From NCBI RefSeq assembly GCF_033568475.1, contig NC_133123.1, forward strand, positions 191,366,821 through 191,430,820: a DNA stretch of 64,000 nucleotides, read 5' to 3'. The notes beneath the pieces were generated by a model. It did not search any database. It saw only the letters and a program-made list of their open reading frames with translations, and was not told the DNA's origin. Below are positions 35,707 to 49,190 of the stretch, in pieces. The translations under genes and the position numbers were made by a program. This DNA comes from Henckelia pumila (taxonomy: Eukaryota > Streptophyta > Magnoliopsida > Lamiales > Gesneriaceae). Position 1 is the first letter of the stretch. The number at the start of each line of letters is the position of its first letter.

Positions 35707-36535
35707 TGTAGTAACCCAGTTTCATTTTACAAGATTAAATTGTTAAACTTAATTAAGTGGTTTTAATTTTATTAATCGGGCCAAGAAATCGACTCCAGGA
35801 TGTCAGAAATGGACAAAGGGTCGAAGTGGACTTGGACAAGTTCAGAAGGTCCGAACGAGATTGGAAGATCCGAAGTGATCACATCAAGCGATGGTGATCG
35901 GAAGCTAGATCGTAACGTCCGAAGGTGAGATCGGAACTTCCAATCGAGTTAGGTCAACGGCCCGAGCGACCAGTAAGCATAATAAATTTTCTTAAAGTAC
36001 TTCCAGTTATTTCATAATTCTTTGCGCACTTGTGACGTGTCGTTGACGTCTGAACATGTAGCTGCATGCATGAGATCGAAACTTTTGAAGTAGGGATCGG
36101 CGCTCCCAATCATGACAGTTTGGAAAGTGGCATGCATGCGGAGATCAAAACGTTCGATCTCCGACTATAAATAGGGCATCCGGGAGCCCATTTTCTTTGT
36201 TAATTCACCAACATCTTCTCTCATTTCTTGAGTGGTTTAGGGGCTTCCCAACCTTTTTTGTTGAGGCACGGCCTTGGCAAGGCGTCTCCGGAGTCGTAGC
36301 GGAGTTATGCCCAAGTTTTGAGAGAAATCGACAACAACGGGCTAACGACGGATGAATGTATAATCTGAGTTTTTATAAATAGTTTGGGAGTATCTATTAT
36401 CTTAGTTAATACTTTTAGATGATGATTAGTGATATAGTAATCTTGTGATTATTGGCTTGGACAGTAGAGCTGATGTAGCTTATATAATACTATTGAGATA
36501 CGAAAGTACTGTTCGAGATACCTTGACTGAGTATG
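35707..36535 (+). repeat. Ty3-V 5' LTR, piece 1, with promoter
   Basis: Starts TGTAGTAACCCAGTTTC. It has repeated short GATCGGAA/GTCCGAA motifs at 35815-35945 and a core promoter CGACTATAAATAGGGC (TATA box at about 36165-36172). It is interrupted at 36536 by Ty3-III. Confidence 0.75.
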
Positions 36536-37954
36536 TAGTAACATTCAGTCGTGTCGCGTCCAAATTACCCAACTCAAATCAGATAAATAAATTCTGTATT
36601 AGTACGAGTAGGAATCGTTCCCACGAGAAAAGTGAAATTTTTCGTGTTCTCAAAATTACTAAAATAAAATAAAAGGGGTTTTTGAGTTTTGAAATTAACT
36701 ACTAAAAATTTAAGCAATTTAAAATTAAATCTTATCACTAACATGCAAAATTAAGAATACGAGAAATCAATAGATTAACAAGAATTGGTATCGATCGACT
36801 ACACCCTTGAAATCATTCATTCGATCATCGATTATCTAAAAATAATTAATCTTGATTGAATATTCACCATTGAAAAATTAATTCATTTTTCACCTTAATC
36901 TTAGTTAACTAAACATAAGCGTTCTAAATTAACCCTTATCAATAAATTAACCCAATACAAGCAATTATATTTAAATTCAAGGCAGCATGAAAACAAGTAA
37001 AACTGGCGAATCTAGACAACACATTCACAAGCGGATGTATTTAGCCTAGTCAATTGTTGTTTTTACAATTTAATAAACTCACAAGCGGACGATTATTAAT
37101 CGCAGTTGCTTCACAAATCAGATGATTCAAACAATTACGGATTTGAATTCTAATTTAACAGTAGATTGTATAATGAAATCCTGAGATGGCCAATCCAAAA
37201 ATCTCATATACAAGCATAACAATCGATTCCAAACATCTTTTGATACTCAAATAAAATCAAACAATGAAAATCAAAATCTCCCAAATAAATAAATTGAAGG
37301 GTTCGTCTTCCTCAACCAAGTTCTAAAACTTAGCCAACAATATTCATGAATTCTCCAGAAAAAATTCATGAAATAAAATTAAATCTAAGAAAAGGGAGAA
37401 GAAACCTAGCCGCCAAGAGAGTTCTCCTGCTTTATGACGTCCAAATCTGATGATATGATGGGTAAAAATCGGAATAAAAGTCTTAAATATATACTAGAGT
37501 CGTCAAAATAAAAATTTCCTTTTTCTGAATTTTTTTCCCGAACTGCGCCGCTGGCTCGATCCGCTGAAGTTGACGGATCGAGCCACAATTTCTCTGTCCA
37601 AATATATTTTTTTTCACGCAACACAGGTCTCGCTCGATCCGTCAAACTTTACGGATCGAGCGAGAAAGTTTCTGTCCAGCGCGCAACATTTTTGAAAAAT
37701 TCATATCTCAAGATCTAGCCATCGAATTGAGCTGAAATTTTGTACAAAAACTGCAAAAAATTCCGTAATTCATTTTTGCGCAATAGCTTTTCCATCTTTT
37801 CCTCTCAAATCCATCTACCTTTTGCTCATTCTCCTTCTTCTCCTAAATCCAACCAAAAAAATAATTAAGAACTATAAAATGAATTAAAGCGATGAAAATT
37901 CTGTTAATCATTTCAATTTAACCCAAATAACCATAATAAATTATTACCACATCA
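36536..37954 (-). repeat. Ty3-III 3' LTR
   Basis: Contains two GATCGAGC hairpins (37553-37584 and 37629-37664). About 65 bases near 37160-37225 are absent from the other LTR. Confidence 0.9.
37553..37664. repeat. Two GATCGAGC hairpins in Ty3-III 3' LTR
   Basis: GGCTCGATCCG/CGGATCGAGCC at 37553-37584, and CTCGCTCGATCCGT/ACGGATCGAGCGAG at 37629-37664 (perfect 14-base arms, 8-base loop). Confidence 0.93.
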
Positions 37955-38541
37955 AACTCCCCCATACTTAAACCTTGCTCGCCCTCGTGCAACACAAAAC
38001 CAAAATAAGTTTGAACTCATACTTTGTAACAAAAATAACCATGATTTACACATTTTTGCCTCAGGAATAAATTCAATGCATGATCAAGAAAGGCGTTAAA
38101 ATTCTAACAATGGAACAAGTTCAATATCCAGACATTTCAACTAGAGATATAGCCCCGAACGTGTGTGTGTGTGTATGGTTATTAGCAAGTGTCATGCATA
38201 CTTCACAGATCCATTCAATGTAAAACCCCACAATAGCTCAAGTTGCACACCAACAAATCAAATTAAACCATTGAGAAGTTTTATAGTCTTTTCACCTGTC
38301 CGAGTAATTGCACCCGGTTATCCTCAACTCCATACATTCTCCTCCATATTTCGCTCTTGGAATTTGTAGGATTAGAATTTCAATCCTTATTCCAATGCCT
38401 CCCCTCACCTTACTAACTCCATTCTTTGCTCTTTTTTTTTCCGATTAAGCTCAAAAGGGAGGTTGATAGGCTAGCGACTTCCTAAGACTATCACAAGACT
38501 CACACAATCTTCACTATGTCATATACACTTCACAAGTCATG
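37955..38541 (-). other. Ty3-III polypurine tract and 3' tail
   Basis: The minus strand reads TTTAAGTATGGGGGAGTT directly before the LTR. The rest is non-coding, with a short GT run at 38160-38173. It ends at the Copia-B target duplication actca (38542-38546). Confidence 0.75.
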
Positions 38542-38546
38542 ACTCA

Positions 38547-40388
38547 TGAAAGAGTGGGTGCCCGGTGAGCCAACTTGTGGCTAAGGGCTTTTATGACTCT
38601 ATGTATAAAAAATCTTTTGTTTAATATAATTTACACTTTTATAATGGCGTTTACTTTATCTTTTATCATATTATTATGTTGTGACATACTATAATATGTT
38701 TAGATGAAGACCTTGAATATACTATAGTGTATGTAAGATGTGGTGGCACATGGAGATGGCTATCATGAAACACATCTTATAGTCACTGTATATTCTAAAC
38801 AGTTCCTAGTCGATTGAGCCGTCCGTTAATAAGGATAAGGATCGCTCGAGATTGAGACTAGCATTTGCGATGCCGAGTACCACGTTTCATTGGTATGGAA
38901 CATAGAGATGTTCAAAGCATGCAAATGGATATTCATACGATGAATGATCGAACTACCCTATCCGGACTTTCCAAGTGGTTATCACTTATCGAGTGGATAA
39001 AGTCCGCGGTTTTGGTTGTACACCATTAGTCCTTACTACTTGAAACATCATTGAGACTCTATATGCTAGTACTGTACTTTGACTCATTTACCGACTCTAT
39101 TGGGGTCATCAGGTGTCGGGATTGGGTACAGTTATGACACATATAGGAGTCGATGCTTTGTTGTCAAGGATTCACCACATACTTGCTAGTGTGGATATCC
39201 TATGCAATCTGAGGAGATATTAGTGTGACGAATCTCTGGCCAGAGTACATGATGTGTTTTAAGAAATGGTTTCTTAGTAGCACATGCGATGTCACTATTT
39301 GATCTTCAAGATGCATTGCATAGTTATCGAATCTCTAACGACTCTCGATTTACCAATAGTTGTTGATTCGATCGGGATATTTGGATGAAGGGACCGTACT
39401 GTACGCTAACCAAAATCTATTGGTTCTTGCAGGCACTATCAGTGATACCTAGGGAATCATGGGGCGATGTTGCTAGGCGCTCTTACCATGATTCGATGGG
39501 CAAGTCGGAAATTGTTGTTCCGAGTCACAAGGAGTTGTGAGCCCACGGCTAGCTGTATCCCTGAACCATTGAGGGTCACACAAGTAATGGATTTTTAATC
39601 CCCGTTGAGATAATTAAATTTAAAGAGTTAAATTTAGTGAATAAAGAATTGGGACTTCTTATATCAGAGTTGAAGAGTAAGATTTCCTAAAATGACATAG
39701 GGATGGGCATTTTTGAAAATCACTGAATTCGGATTCAGAAAATTTATCTTGACTTTAAAAGATGCAGAAATGGTTTCTGTGCACATTGGTGAAATTGGTT
39801 TATCAATCTGAGTCACGATGAATTTTATATTAATTTTTGAACATGCGGGCTTTACTTGTCAGGCTTGAACTTATGACTAATGGGCCCTAAGCTGTTAGCA
39901 GCCCACATTATAAATAAGTTATTGCAGTACAGAAATTAGATAATAGAAGGCATAATTTTCAAAAACCCTAGCTGTTTTCTCTCTAGTGGCCGCCGCCCCT
40001 CTCCTCTCTCTGACAGAAAATCCAGCCAGTGAATTTTGAATTTGCAGTCTGGTTTAACGGATCAAATTCGTTAATTCTCTTCGTAGAAACTTCTGATAGA
40101 TTTTCTAGTGCAATCTATCAGAGGGATTAAACTTCTGTTCGTGGACCTGATTGAAGAATTGTTCGTCCATCAGTTCCTGAGATATACAACAAGAGCAGAG
40201 TTATCTGTTGGTGTCCATAATCTCGTTTCGAGATTCAAGGTAAAAATTTAATTGTTATTTAATTTTTACACACACAATTTAATCGTAAAGTTTTGATACC
40301 CATGATATGGAATTGTTTCATATAAAATTTTAAAACTTCCGCTGCACCGGGTATCAATTCTGATTGATCTGAACACGGTTTTCCAACA
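38547..40388 (+). repeat. Copia-B 5' LTR
   Basis: Begins TGAAAGAGTGGGTGCCCGG and ends TTTTCCAACA, one base before the PBS. Confidence 0.96.
39909..39916 (+). promoter_or_regulatory. Copia-B LTR TATA box
   Basis: TATAAATA in the same conserved setting as in Copia-A and -C. About 47 bases downstream is AAACCCTA (39963-39970), a telo-box-like sequence found in the leaders of many plant translation genes. Function here is inferred. Confidence 0.6.
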
Positions 40389-40389
40389 G

Positions 40390-40405
40390 TGGTATCAGAG
40401 CCAGG
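40390..40405 (+). other. Copia-B primer-binding site (initiator tRNA-Met)
   Basis: TGGTATCAGAGCCAGG, a perfect match to the standard plant Met PBS. Confidence 0.95.
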
Positions 40406-42137
40406 TTGCTCAGATCAAGCGATTAAATTAATCGATTGTACAAAATTTTTAAGCCTCGGTTTTTGAAACAAAACAAATTTTAAAAATTAAATTTTTGACG
40501 GGCGAAACACGGGCAGCGATTGGATCGCTGCCCAAGGGCAGCGATCGTCGCTGCCCGGCCCGAGCCCCTTTTGGGGCGCGGGCTGCCCGGGATCGTCCTG
40601 GGCGGCCCAGGAAAATTAATTTTTTATTTTTAATTAAAATTTTAATATGTTAAAATTCTATTTTTGGTCCGATCGAAAATTGTTTTTGATTGGTCCACGA
40701 GGCGTCGGATCGAATTGTTCGAGTCCAAAAATTTTAAAATTGATTTTTGGATAAATTTGAATTTTTGGAAAATTTATAGATTTTATCCGTTAAATCAGAT
40801 TTTATGAAATTAATTATTTTTGGTACAATTGATGATAAGATATAATCTTATGGAAATATTGAGTAAAATATGATTTTATGTATAAAATTGGATTTTATAT
40901 GTAAAATATGATTTTATTTGATAAAAAGGTAAAATATGATTTTGTATGTAAAATAAGATTTTATATATGGAATATGATTTTATCCTTTTTAATTTAATTG
41001 CCATTGCATGTTATCCAATAAATTAATTTTGAATTAAATATTATTGGATAAGGATGATCGATTGCCATGACCAATTTTGTAGGTGTATGTTAGGAAATTT
41101 ACATTTGTTTTTATTGTTGTTAGATTTATTAATGGGCCTGGTATATGGCCCAATATGAATTGTCATATGTAATAAAAGTGAGCCTGGTTTATGGCCCGTT
41201 CCCACCCCTTAAAATTTATCCCCTACTTGTCATAGTTATTTATTGTAAATACATTATACTTAGTGGGAGATGAAGATTTGAAGACGGAGGTGGGCCCAGC
41301 AGACAATAAAGACTGAAGAAATGTAAATTGGAAGCACAATTTAATAGGATTGCATTGCATACTTGCATATCACCTAGGATTGGACTTAGACTCGTGATTG
41401 GCAACCACGGATCGATTAGTAATGGAATCGATCATCCTAAAATATAATATATGATATTATCGTTGTATGCATGTTTAGACTAAATTGTATGAATCCCGCA
41501 AGCATACAAATTTTAAATGATGAGACAAATTTTCAAAATTAAAATCCCTCATTTTAAATATGATTTAAAATTGATATCAAGATAAATAAAAGAAATTTAA
41601 ATATTGTTTAAATGTTCCTACCTTCCATCAACGATCAATGTATGAGATGCTACCCGCGGATACGGTCCGGCTCATATTATTGGGGGGGCCCGTTCGTCGA
41701 AAAGCTGTACATTGGATCGACACATGTTGTAAGTTGGGTGGAACTCCCATGGGATTTGCTCATATTATTGGGGATCCACATGGCGACCTTCCATCACAAC
41801 TTAATATTGATGGGTCATCTTGACGTGTCACAATAAACGGGGTCATATTATTGGGCCCTTATTGGACATGAGGTAAAAACGTGGAGGTTGCTTTGGAAGC
41901 AATTGGGCTCTAACTTTTGAAAATTATGGTTGGCTGATATTATTCGGGACCATAGTTTGTCAATTGGACTCCATGTTCCCACTAAGGAAAACAGTTTCCC
42001 GTTTTCACTAGAGGGTAGTGAAATCGTGAAAATAGTGGGAGTGAGATTCATAAAATAAATTTCGCCTATTTTATGTCTTAGTAAATTAATTAAATAATCA
42101 CTGATTATTGTCTGTTTCTTTTCAATATTTTATTAAG
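40406..42137 (+). other. Copia-B leader with GC-rich module and repeats
   Basis: No gene. In order: a GC-rich self-complementary block of about 110 bases (40497-40612), a tandem run of TAAAATATGATTTTAT units (about 40862-40985), and a distal part with the motif CATATTATTGGG repeated (41671, 41761, 41847) plus a related GATATTATTCGGG (41937). Confidence 0.8.
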
Positions 42138-45100
42138 ATGAATTCGCGTAATCCACTATTCTCTATTCTCGAACAAAATAAACTGACTGGCGCAAACTAT
42201 ATGGAATGGTTCCGTAAGTTGAAGATTGTCTTGACCTCGGAGAAGATGCTCTACGTGTTAGAAAAATCTCCTCCGAAGGAAGCACCAGCTGATATAAGTC
42301 CGGAAGAGTTGGCCAAACTTGATAAATGGTGGGACCATGATATCAAGGCCAAATGCTATATGCAAGCTTCGATGTCTGATGAACTCCAGAGGCGATTTGA
42401 GGATACCGTGAATGCTGCTGACATTCACGTACAACTCAAGGAACTTTTTGGGGCTCAATCGAGAGCTGAAAGGTTCTCTATTGTAAAAGAGTTAATGACG
42501 TGTCGCATGCGTGAAGGGACTTCGGTCCGTGATCATGGGGTACGCGTGATTTGACTCATACAGAAGTTGGTAACGCTTGATTTGGTATTGGAGCATGAAC
42601 TCAATGTGGACTTATTACTTCTCTCTCTTCCTTCATCGTTTGACGGTTTTGTGGTGAATTTCAATATGAACAAGATAGAGGCCTCCCTTGAAGAGATGGT
42701 CAATATGCTTGTAACTTATGAAACCACTTTAAAGAAGGATAACCGGTTCTCTTGGTGGGCTCCTCTTCTTCTGCTAAGAAGGGGCCAAGTACAAAGGGTA
42801 AGAAACGTTCTACCCCATCCAAGAAAACCGGACCCGAGAAGAAAAACAAGACAAAGGCTTCAAACATGGAAAAGTCCAAGGATGTTTGCCATCATTGCAA
42901 GAAACCCGGTCATTGAAAACATAACTGCAAGGAATATCTAGAGCAGTTGCGAACTGCGAAGGGTATGTTTTATATTGAAATAAATGTTTCACTTAATACT
43001 ACTTCTTGGGTATTGGATACCGAATGTGGATCTTACATTTGCAATGATTTGCAGGTGATGACAAGAAGTCGCAAGCTTAGAATGGGTGAGACCCAGCTGA
43101 GGCTCGGAAATGGTTCTAGAGTTGAAGCCAAAGCTGTGGGAGACGTTTATTTAATTTTGCAGAACGATTTTAAGTTACTTTTGAGAGATGTTTTATTTGT
43201 TCCAGACTTGATTTAAAACATTATTTCTGTTTCTATGCTTGATAGAGATGGTTTTTCTTGCAATTTTGTGAATGGGATTTGCAATATTTACAAGAATGAA
43301 TGTTTGATTGGAAATGGACAACTTGAAAACGATCTATATAACTTAAAATTAAAAGACGTTCCAATAAATTATGTTGATAAACCGGTAACAACAAATCAAA
43401 GGAAAAATGATAGTCAAAATCTGGCAAATCTTTGGCATGCTAGGCTAGGTCATATTTCCTCAAGGAGGATGAACAAGCTAGTTGGAGAGGGCATGTTTGA
43501 TATGTCTGATATTAACTCTCTACCTACTTGTGAATCCTGCCTAAAAGGAAAAATGACTAAATCTCCATTCAAGGGGAAACCTGAGCGTAGTCAAAATCTG
43601 TTGGATTTGATCCATACAGATGTTTGTGGTCCATTTAGAATTGGTACTCAATTTGGCCACACCTACTTCATTACCTTTACTGATGATTATTCAAGGTATG
43701 GGTATTTATATTTAATGAAATATAAGTCTGAAGCATTTGAAAAGTTCAAAGAATTCAAGGCTGAAGTAAAAAACAAGCTAGGTAAAAGTATTAAAGCACT
43801 TCGATCGGATCGAGGTGGAGAATACTTGAGTACCGAGTTTTTGAGCTATCTAAAAGAGAATGGGATTCTCTCTCAGTGGACTCCTCCTATGACACCTCAG
43901 CTGAATGGTGTATCGGAGCGTCGTAATCGAACTTTGTTGGACATGGTTCGATCCATGATGAGCTTCACTGAGCTCCCACCTTCGTTTTGGGGCTATGCTC
44001 TTGAAACGGCGGTATTGTTGTTGAACAACGTTCACACTAAAGAAGTGAACAAAACACCATACGAGTTATGGAATGGAAAAGCTCCTAAGTATTCGTACTT
44101 GAGGATTTGGGGATGTCCTGCTTACGTGAAGCAGATAGTGGGAGATAAGTTGGATAATCGATCCACCTTATGTTATTTTGTAGGGTATCCAAAGAATTCA
44201 ATCGGATATTATTTCTATCATCCTACTGAAACAAAAGTGTTTGTTTCAAGGAATGCCACCTTCTTGGAGAAGGAGTTCTTATTGGATAAGAAAGTCAAGA
44301 TGATGGAACTCGAAGAAATTCGAGAAGAACCCGAAATACAAAATAATGATCCCATACCTCAAGAATATTCAGAGGACACGCCTATACCTAGAAGATCCGA
44401 GAGGACTTCTAGACCTCCTATTCGATATGGTCTTCTTCTTGAAGGGGATCAAAATGAACCCGACGTTGGATGTGATCCAAGAAACTTCAAGGAAGAAATT
44501 TCTGATGCGGATTCAAATTTATGGCTTGAAGCTATGCATTCGGAAATAGATTCGATGCATACAAACCAAGTTTGGTCTTTAGTAGATCCTCCCGATGGAA
44601 TTGTTCCAATAGGTTGTAAATGGATCTACAAGAGAAAGCTTGGGCCTGATGGTAAGGTATTGACCTACAAGGCACGATTGGTGGCGAAAGGTTATACTCA
44701 AAGACAAGGAGTTGACTATGATGAAACCTTTTCACCAGTCGCAATGTTCAAGTCCATAAGAATCCTTATTGCCATAGCAGCATGGTATGACTATGAGATA
44801 TGGCAAATGGATGTAAAGACTACATTTCTTAATGGAAACATTAAGGAAGAGATCTATATGACGCAGCCTGAGGGATACACATCCATGGGAAGCGAGCATA
44901 AGGTATGCAAGCTTCAGAGATCAATCTATGGTCTCAAACAAGCATCAAGAAGTTGGAACCAAAAATTTGATGAAACAATAAAGGATTTTGGTTTCATCAA
45001 GAACCCGGAGGAACCATGCGTGTACAAGAAAGTAATTAAGGATGCTGTGACATTCTTAGTACTTTATGTTGATGACATCCTACTCATTGGGAATGACGTA

Positions 45101-46051
45101 GGGATGTTGCAGTCAACAAAGATATGGTTATCAGGTAGATTCTCGATGAAGGATTTGGGTGAGGCATCCTATATTCTAGGGATACAGATCTATAGAGATA
45201 GATCTAAGAGAATGATAGGACTCACTCAAGCAACCTACATCGACACTATATTGAAAAGGTTTTCAATGGATGGGTCCAAGAGAGGACATCTACCTATGTG
45301 TCATTGAGTTCCTCTATCCAAGTCCATGTGTCCCAAGACTGATGAAGAGATAGAGAAAATGACACATGTACCATATGCGTCAGCCATAGGTAGTATCATG
45401 TATGGGATGATATCTACCAGACCGGATGTAGCATTTGCTCTGAGTGTCACGAGCAGATATCAAGCCAATCCCGGTCAAATGCATTGGAAAGCCGTGAAGG
45501 ACATTCTTAAGTACTTACGAAGGACTAAGAATATGTTCATGGTATATGGAGGAAGAGAACTGAAATTGGAAGGCTATACCGACTCTAGCTTCCAAAGTGA
45601 CGTGGATGACTCGAAGTCAACCTCTGGATTTGTGTTCATGCTCAATGGCGGTGCTGTCTCTTGGAAGAGTTCCAAGCAGAACACCACAGCGGATTCCACC
45701 ACTGAGGCAGAATACATTGCGGCATCAGCTGCTGCTAAAGAGGCCGTTTGGATGAGGAATTTCGTCCAAGAGTTGGGCGTTATTCCTGAAGTTGTTGGTC
45801 TAGTCCCGGTGTACTGTGACAACACGGGTGCCGTCGCTCAGGCAAAGGAACCAAGGTCTCATCAAAGATCAAAACACGTACTGAGGAAATACCACATAAT
45901 CCGGGAGATCGTGGAAAGAGGAGACATCACTGTCGAGAGAGTGGCCTCTGCAGACAATATCGCTGATCCACTTACTAAGCCCTTGCCAGGACCATTATTT
46001 GACAAACATCGCGAAGCAAAGGAACTGCGTAGTATGACTAGTTGGCTTTAG
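42138..46051 (+). pseudogene. Copia-B gag-pol, multiply inactivated
   Basis: Same domain order as Copia-A. Lesions: TGA at 42552-42554 (Trp in gag), a one-base loss near 42741, TGA at 42914-42916 inside the zinc knuckle, protease active site DTG changed to DTE (43022-43024), TAA at 43214-43216, and TGA at 45305-45307 (Gly). RT keeps YVDD at 45065-45076 and the long stretch 43235-45307 (integrase and RT) is uninterrupted. Most lesions fit C-to-T or G-to-A changes. Confidence 0.93.
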
Positions 46052-46065
46052 GGCAAGTAGGAGAT
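46051..46065 (+). other. Copia-B polypurine tract
   Basis: GGGCAAGTAGGAGATT before the 3' LTR. One purine run is broken by a T compared with Copia-A and -C (GTGGGAG to GTAGGAG keeps purines). Confidence 0.7.
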
Positions 46066-47907
46066 TGAAAGAGTGGGTGCCCGGTGAGCCAACTTGTGGC
46101 TAAGGGCTTTTATGACTCTATGTATAAAAAAATCTTTTGTTTAATATAATTTACACTTTTATAATGGCGTTTACTTTATCTTTTATCATATTATTATGTT
46201 GTGACATACTGTAAGATGTTTAGATGAAGACCTTGAATATACTATAGTGTATGTAAGATGTGGTGGCACAAGGAGATGGCTATCATGAAACACATCTTAT
46301 AGTCACTGTATATTCTAAACAGTTCCTAGTCGATTGAGCCGTCCGTTAATAAGGATAAGGATCGCTCGAGATTGAGACTAGCATTTGCGATGCCGAGTAC
46401 CACGTTTCATTGGTATGGAACATAGAGATGTTCAAAGCATGCAAATGGATATTCATACGATGAATGATCGAACTACCCTATCCGGACTTTCCAAGTGGTT
46501 ATCACTTATCGAGTGGATAAAGTCCGCGGTTTTGGTTGTACACCATTAGTCCTTACTACTTGAAACATCATTGAGACTCTATATGCTAGTACTGTACTTT
46601 GACTCGTTTACCGACTCTATTGGGGTTATCAGGTGTCGGGATTGGGTACAGTTATGACACATATAGGAGTCGATGCTTTGTTGTCAAGGATTCACCACAT
46701 ACTTGCTAGTGTGGATATCCTATGCAATCTGAGGAGATATTAGTGTGACGAATCTCTGGCCAGAGTACATGATGTGTTTTAAGAAATGGTTTCTTAGTAG
46801 CACATGCGATGTCACTATTTGATCTTCAAGATGCATTGCATAGTTATCGAATCTCGAACGACTCTTGATTTACCAATAGTTGTTGATTCGATCGGGATAT
46901 TTGGATGAAGGGACCGTACTGTACGCTAACCAAAATCTATTGGTTCTTGCAGGAACTATCAGTGATACCTAGGGAATCATGGGGCGATGTTGCTAGGCGC
47001 TCTTACCATGATTCGATGGGCAAGTCGGAAATTATTGTTCCGAGTCACAAGGAGTTGTGAGCCCACGGGTAGCTGTATCCCTGAACCATTGAGGGTCACA
47101 CAAGTAATGGATTTTTAATCCCCGTTGAGATAATTAAATTTAAAGAGTTAAATTTAGTGAATAAAAAAGTGGGACTTCTTATATCAGAGTAGAAGAGTAA
47201 GATTTCCTAAAATGACATAGGGATGGGCATTTTTGGAAATCACTGAATTCGGATTCAGAAAATTTATCTTGACTTTAAAAGATGCAGAAATGGTTTCTGT
47301 GCACATTGGTGAAATTGGTTTATCAATCTGAGTCGCGATGAATTTTATATTAATTTCTGAACATGCGGGCTTTACTTGTCAGGCTTGAACTTATGACTAA
47401 TGGGCCCTAAGCTGTTAGCAGCCCACATTATAAATAAGTTATTGCAGTACAGAAATTAGACAATAGAAGGCATAATTTTCAAAAACCCTAGCTGTTTTCT
47501 CTCTAGTGGCCGCCGCCCCTCTCCTCTCTCTGACAGAAAATCCAGCCAGTGAATTTTGAATTTGCAGTCTGGTTTAACGGATCAAATTCGTTAATTCTCT
47601 TCGTAGAAACTTCTGATAGATTTTCTAGTGCAATCTATCAGAGGGATTAAACTTCTGTTCGTGGACCTGATTGAAGAATTGTTCGTCCATCAGTTCCTGG
47701 GATATACAACAAGAGCAGAGTTATCTGTTGGTGTCCATAATCTCGTTTCGAGATTCAAGTAAAAATTTAATTGTTATTTAATTTTTACACGCACAATTTA
47801 ATCGTAAAGTTTTGATACCCATGATATGGAATTGTTCCATATAAAATTTTAAAACTTCCGCTGCACCGGGTATCAATTCTGATTGATCTGAACACGGTTT
47901 TCCAACA
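46066..47907 (+). repeat. Copia-B 3' LTR
   Basis: The 1,842-base partner of 38547-40388. Confidence 0.96.
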
Positions 47908-47912
47908 ACTCA

Positions 47913-48575
47913 TGCGTGCTAAAGAATATTCAAGAACCATATCAAAGTCTAATTTGCATTGGAGATCAAAGTGTTCCAAGGTTAGAAAATCATCTATTTT
48001 CAAAAGCATGCATGTCATCAATTAGATATCATCATGGGCTAGTGAATTTCAACGGTCAAATTCATCACAAACTATGAGCTCTAAAATTTTTTTTTCTCAT
48101 AAAAACGGCTAAATTCTCTCAATGACTGGCTAAGTCCTCTCCCCCATACTTAAAATCTTACATTTTCCCCAATGTAAGTAAAAATACAAAGCAAAAATAA
48201 ATAAATACTAAGAATTAAAAGAAATACTCCCATTGGATGGCCTCCCAAGCAGTGCCTCTGTTTACAGTCGTCGGCCCGACTGCATGCTTCAGTTGCTCAT
48301 GGTGGTTTATATCTAGTTCCCTTGTCCACCTTCACCCACTTGAACAGTTTTGCAGTTATTTTCTGTCCATGCTTTCTCTTCTTCGATTTCTTGGGGATTC
48401 CGGTTTCTTGATGATTTATCCCTTTTCCCATGGTTATTTCTTTTGCTCTATCCGGAGGAAGTTTTGGCTCAGTTTGAGATGCCTGAAAATCAAAAAGAAA
48501 AATTTTAGCATTAAAATTCTCAGCAGGGCTTGCATTAACCTTCTTCAACTTATCCTTATTCACAACTTTCTTGTT
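47913..48575 (-). other. Ty3-III region between protease and Copia-B
   Basis: A minus-strand frame at 48297-48563 (Lys-rich, RYKPP end) follows the protease stop and resembles no RT. The minus strand at about 48235-48285 reads GGGCCGACGACTGTAAAC and GCTTGGGAGGCCATCCA, the end-of-pol segment also seen in Ty3-I. This confirms that RT and integrase are missing. Confidence 0.6.
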
Positions 48576-49190
48576 TTATTGTGACAAGTAATCATTGATA
48601 TCAAGATTATTAACAACGCTTTCACAACTAGGAAAATTCGGGTTATCAAAAATATTAAACTTGACAATCTCCCCATCGAATTCCATAGTGAGAGTACCAT
48701 TATTAACATCTATAACAAACTTTGAAGTTTTAAGAAATGGTCTTCCTAGCAAAATTGGGCTCTTCAAATCATTGTTCTTCATGTCAAGCACATAAAAATC
48801 AGCAAGAAAAACCAAGTTACCAACTTTCACAAGAACATCCTCTATCACACCCCTAGGATAAATAGTAGATCTATCAGCCATCTGGATAACAGTTGCAGTT
48901 TCATTCAAAGGCCTTAGTTTTAAGGAAACATAAACAGAGTATGACATGACATTAATAGATGCTCCTAAGTCTAACATGGTCGTATCAAGATGAACATCTC
49001 CTATTATTCAACGAATCGAAAACATACCTGGATTCTTGCATTTTGTGGGTACCTTTCTTTGAATGACAGCAACAACCTGTTCTCCCAATTTAACTTTTTG
49101 ACATCCCTTCAGTTTTTGTTTTCTTTTCGCAGTACATAATTGTTTTAAAAATTTAGCATAGCGAGGTACTTGCTTAATAGCATCTAACAA
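48576..49190 (-). pseudogene. Ty3-III protease
   Basis: The leader DAIKQVPRYAKFLKQLC and CKNPGMFSI (49008-49190) is followed after a stop by the protease core LDLGASINVMSYSVY, ADRSTIYPRGVIEDVLVKV and LLGRPFLKTSKFVID (to 48576). A complete Athila/Tat-type D-L-G protease, broken once at the junction near 49008. Confidence 0.88.

Larger units (their letters stand above)
38547..47907 (+). mobile_element. Copia-B: full-length but heavily mutated copia element
   Basis: LTRs of 1,842 bases (38547-40388 and 46066-47907) and target duplication actca (38542-38546 and 47908-47912). Same family as Copia-A and -C. About 22 LTR differences were counted by eye (about 1.2%), making it the oldest of the three. 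Its coding region has six or more lesions. Confidence 0.96.

Noticed and set aside
36445..36672. A 75-codon frame at the Ty3-V/Ty3-III junction
   Set aside because: It spans two unrelated elements and so cannot be an original gene.
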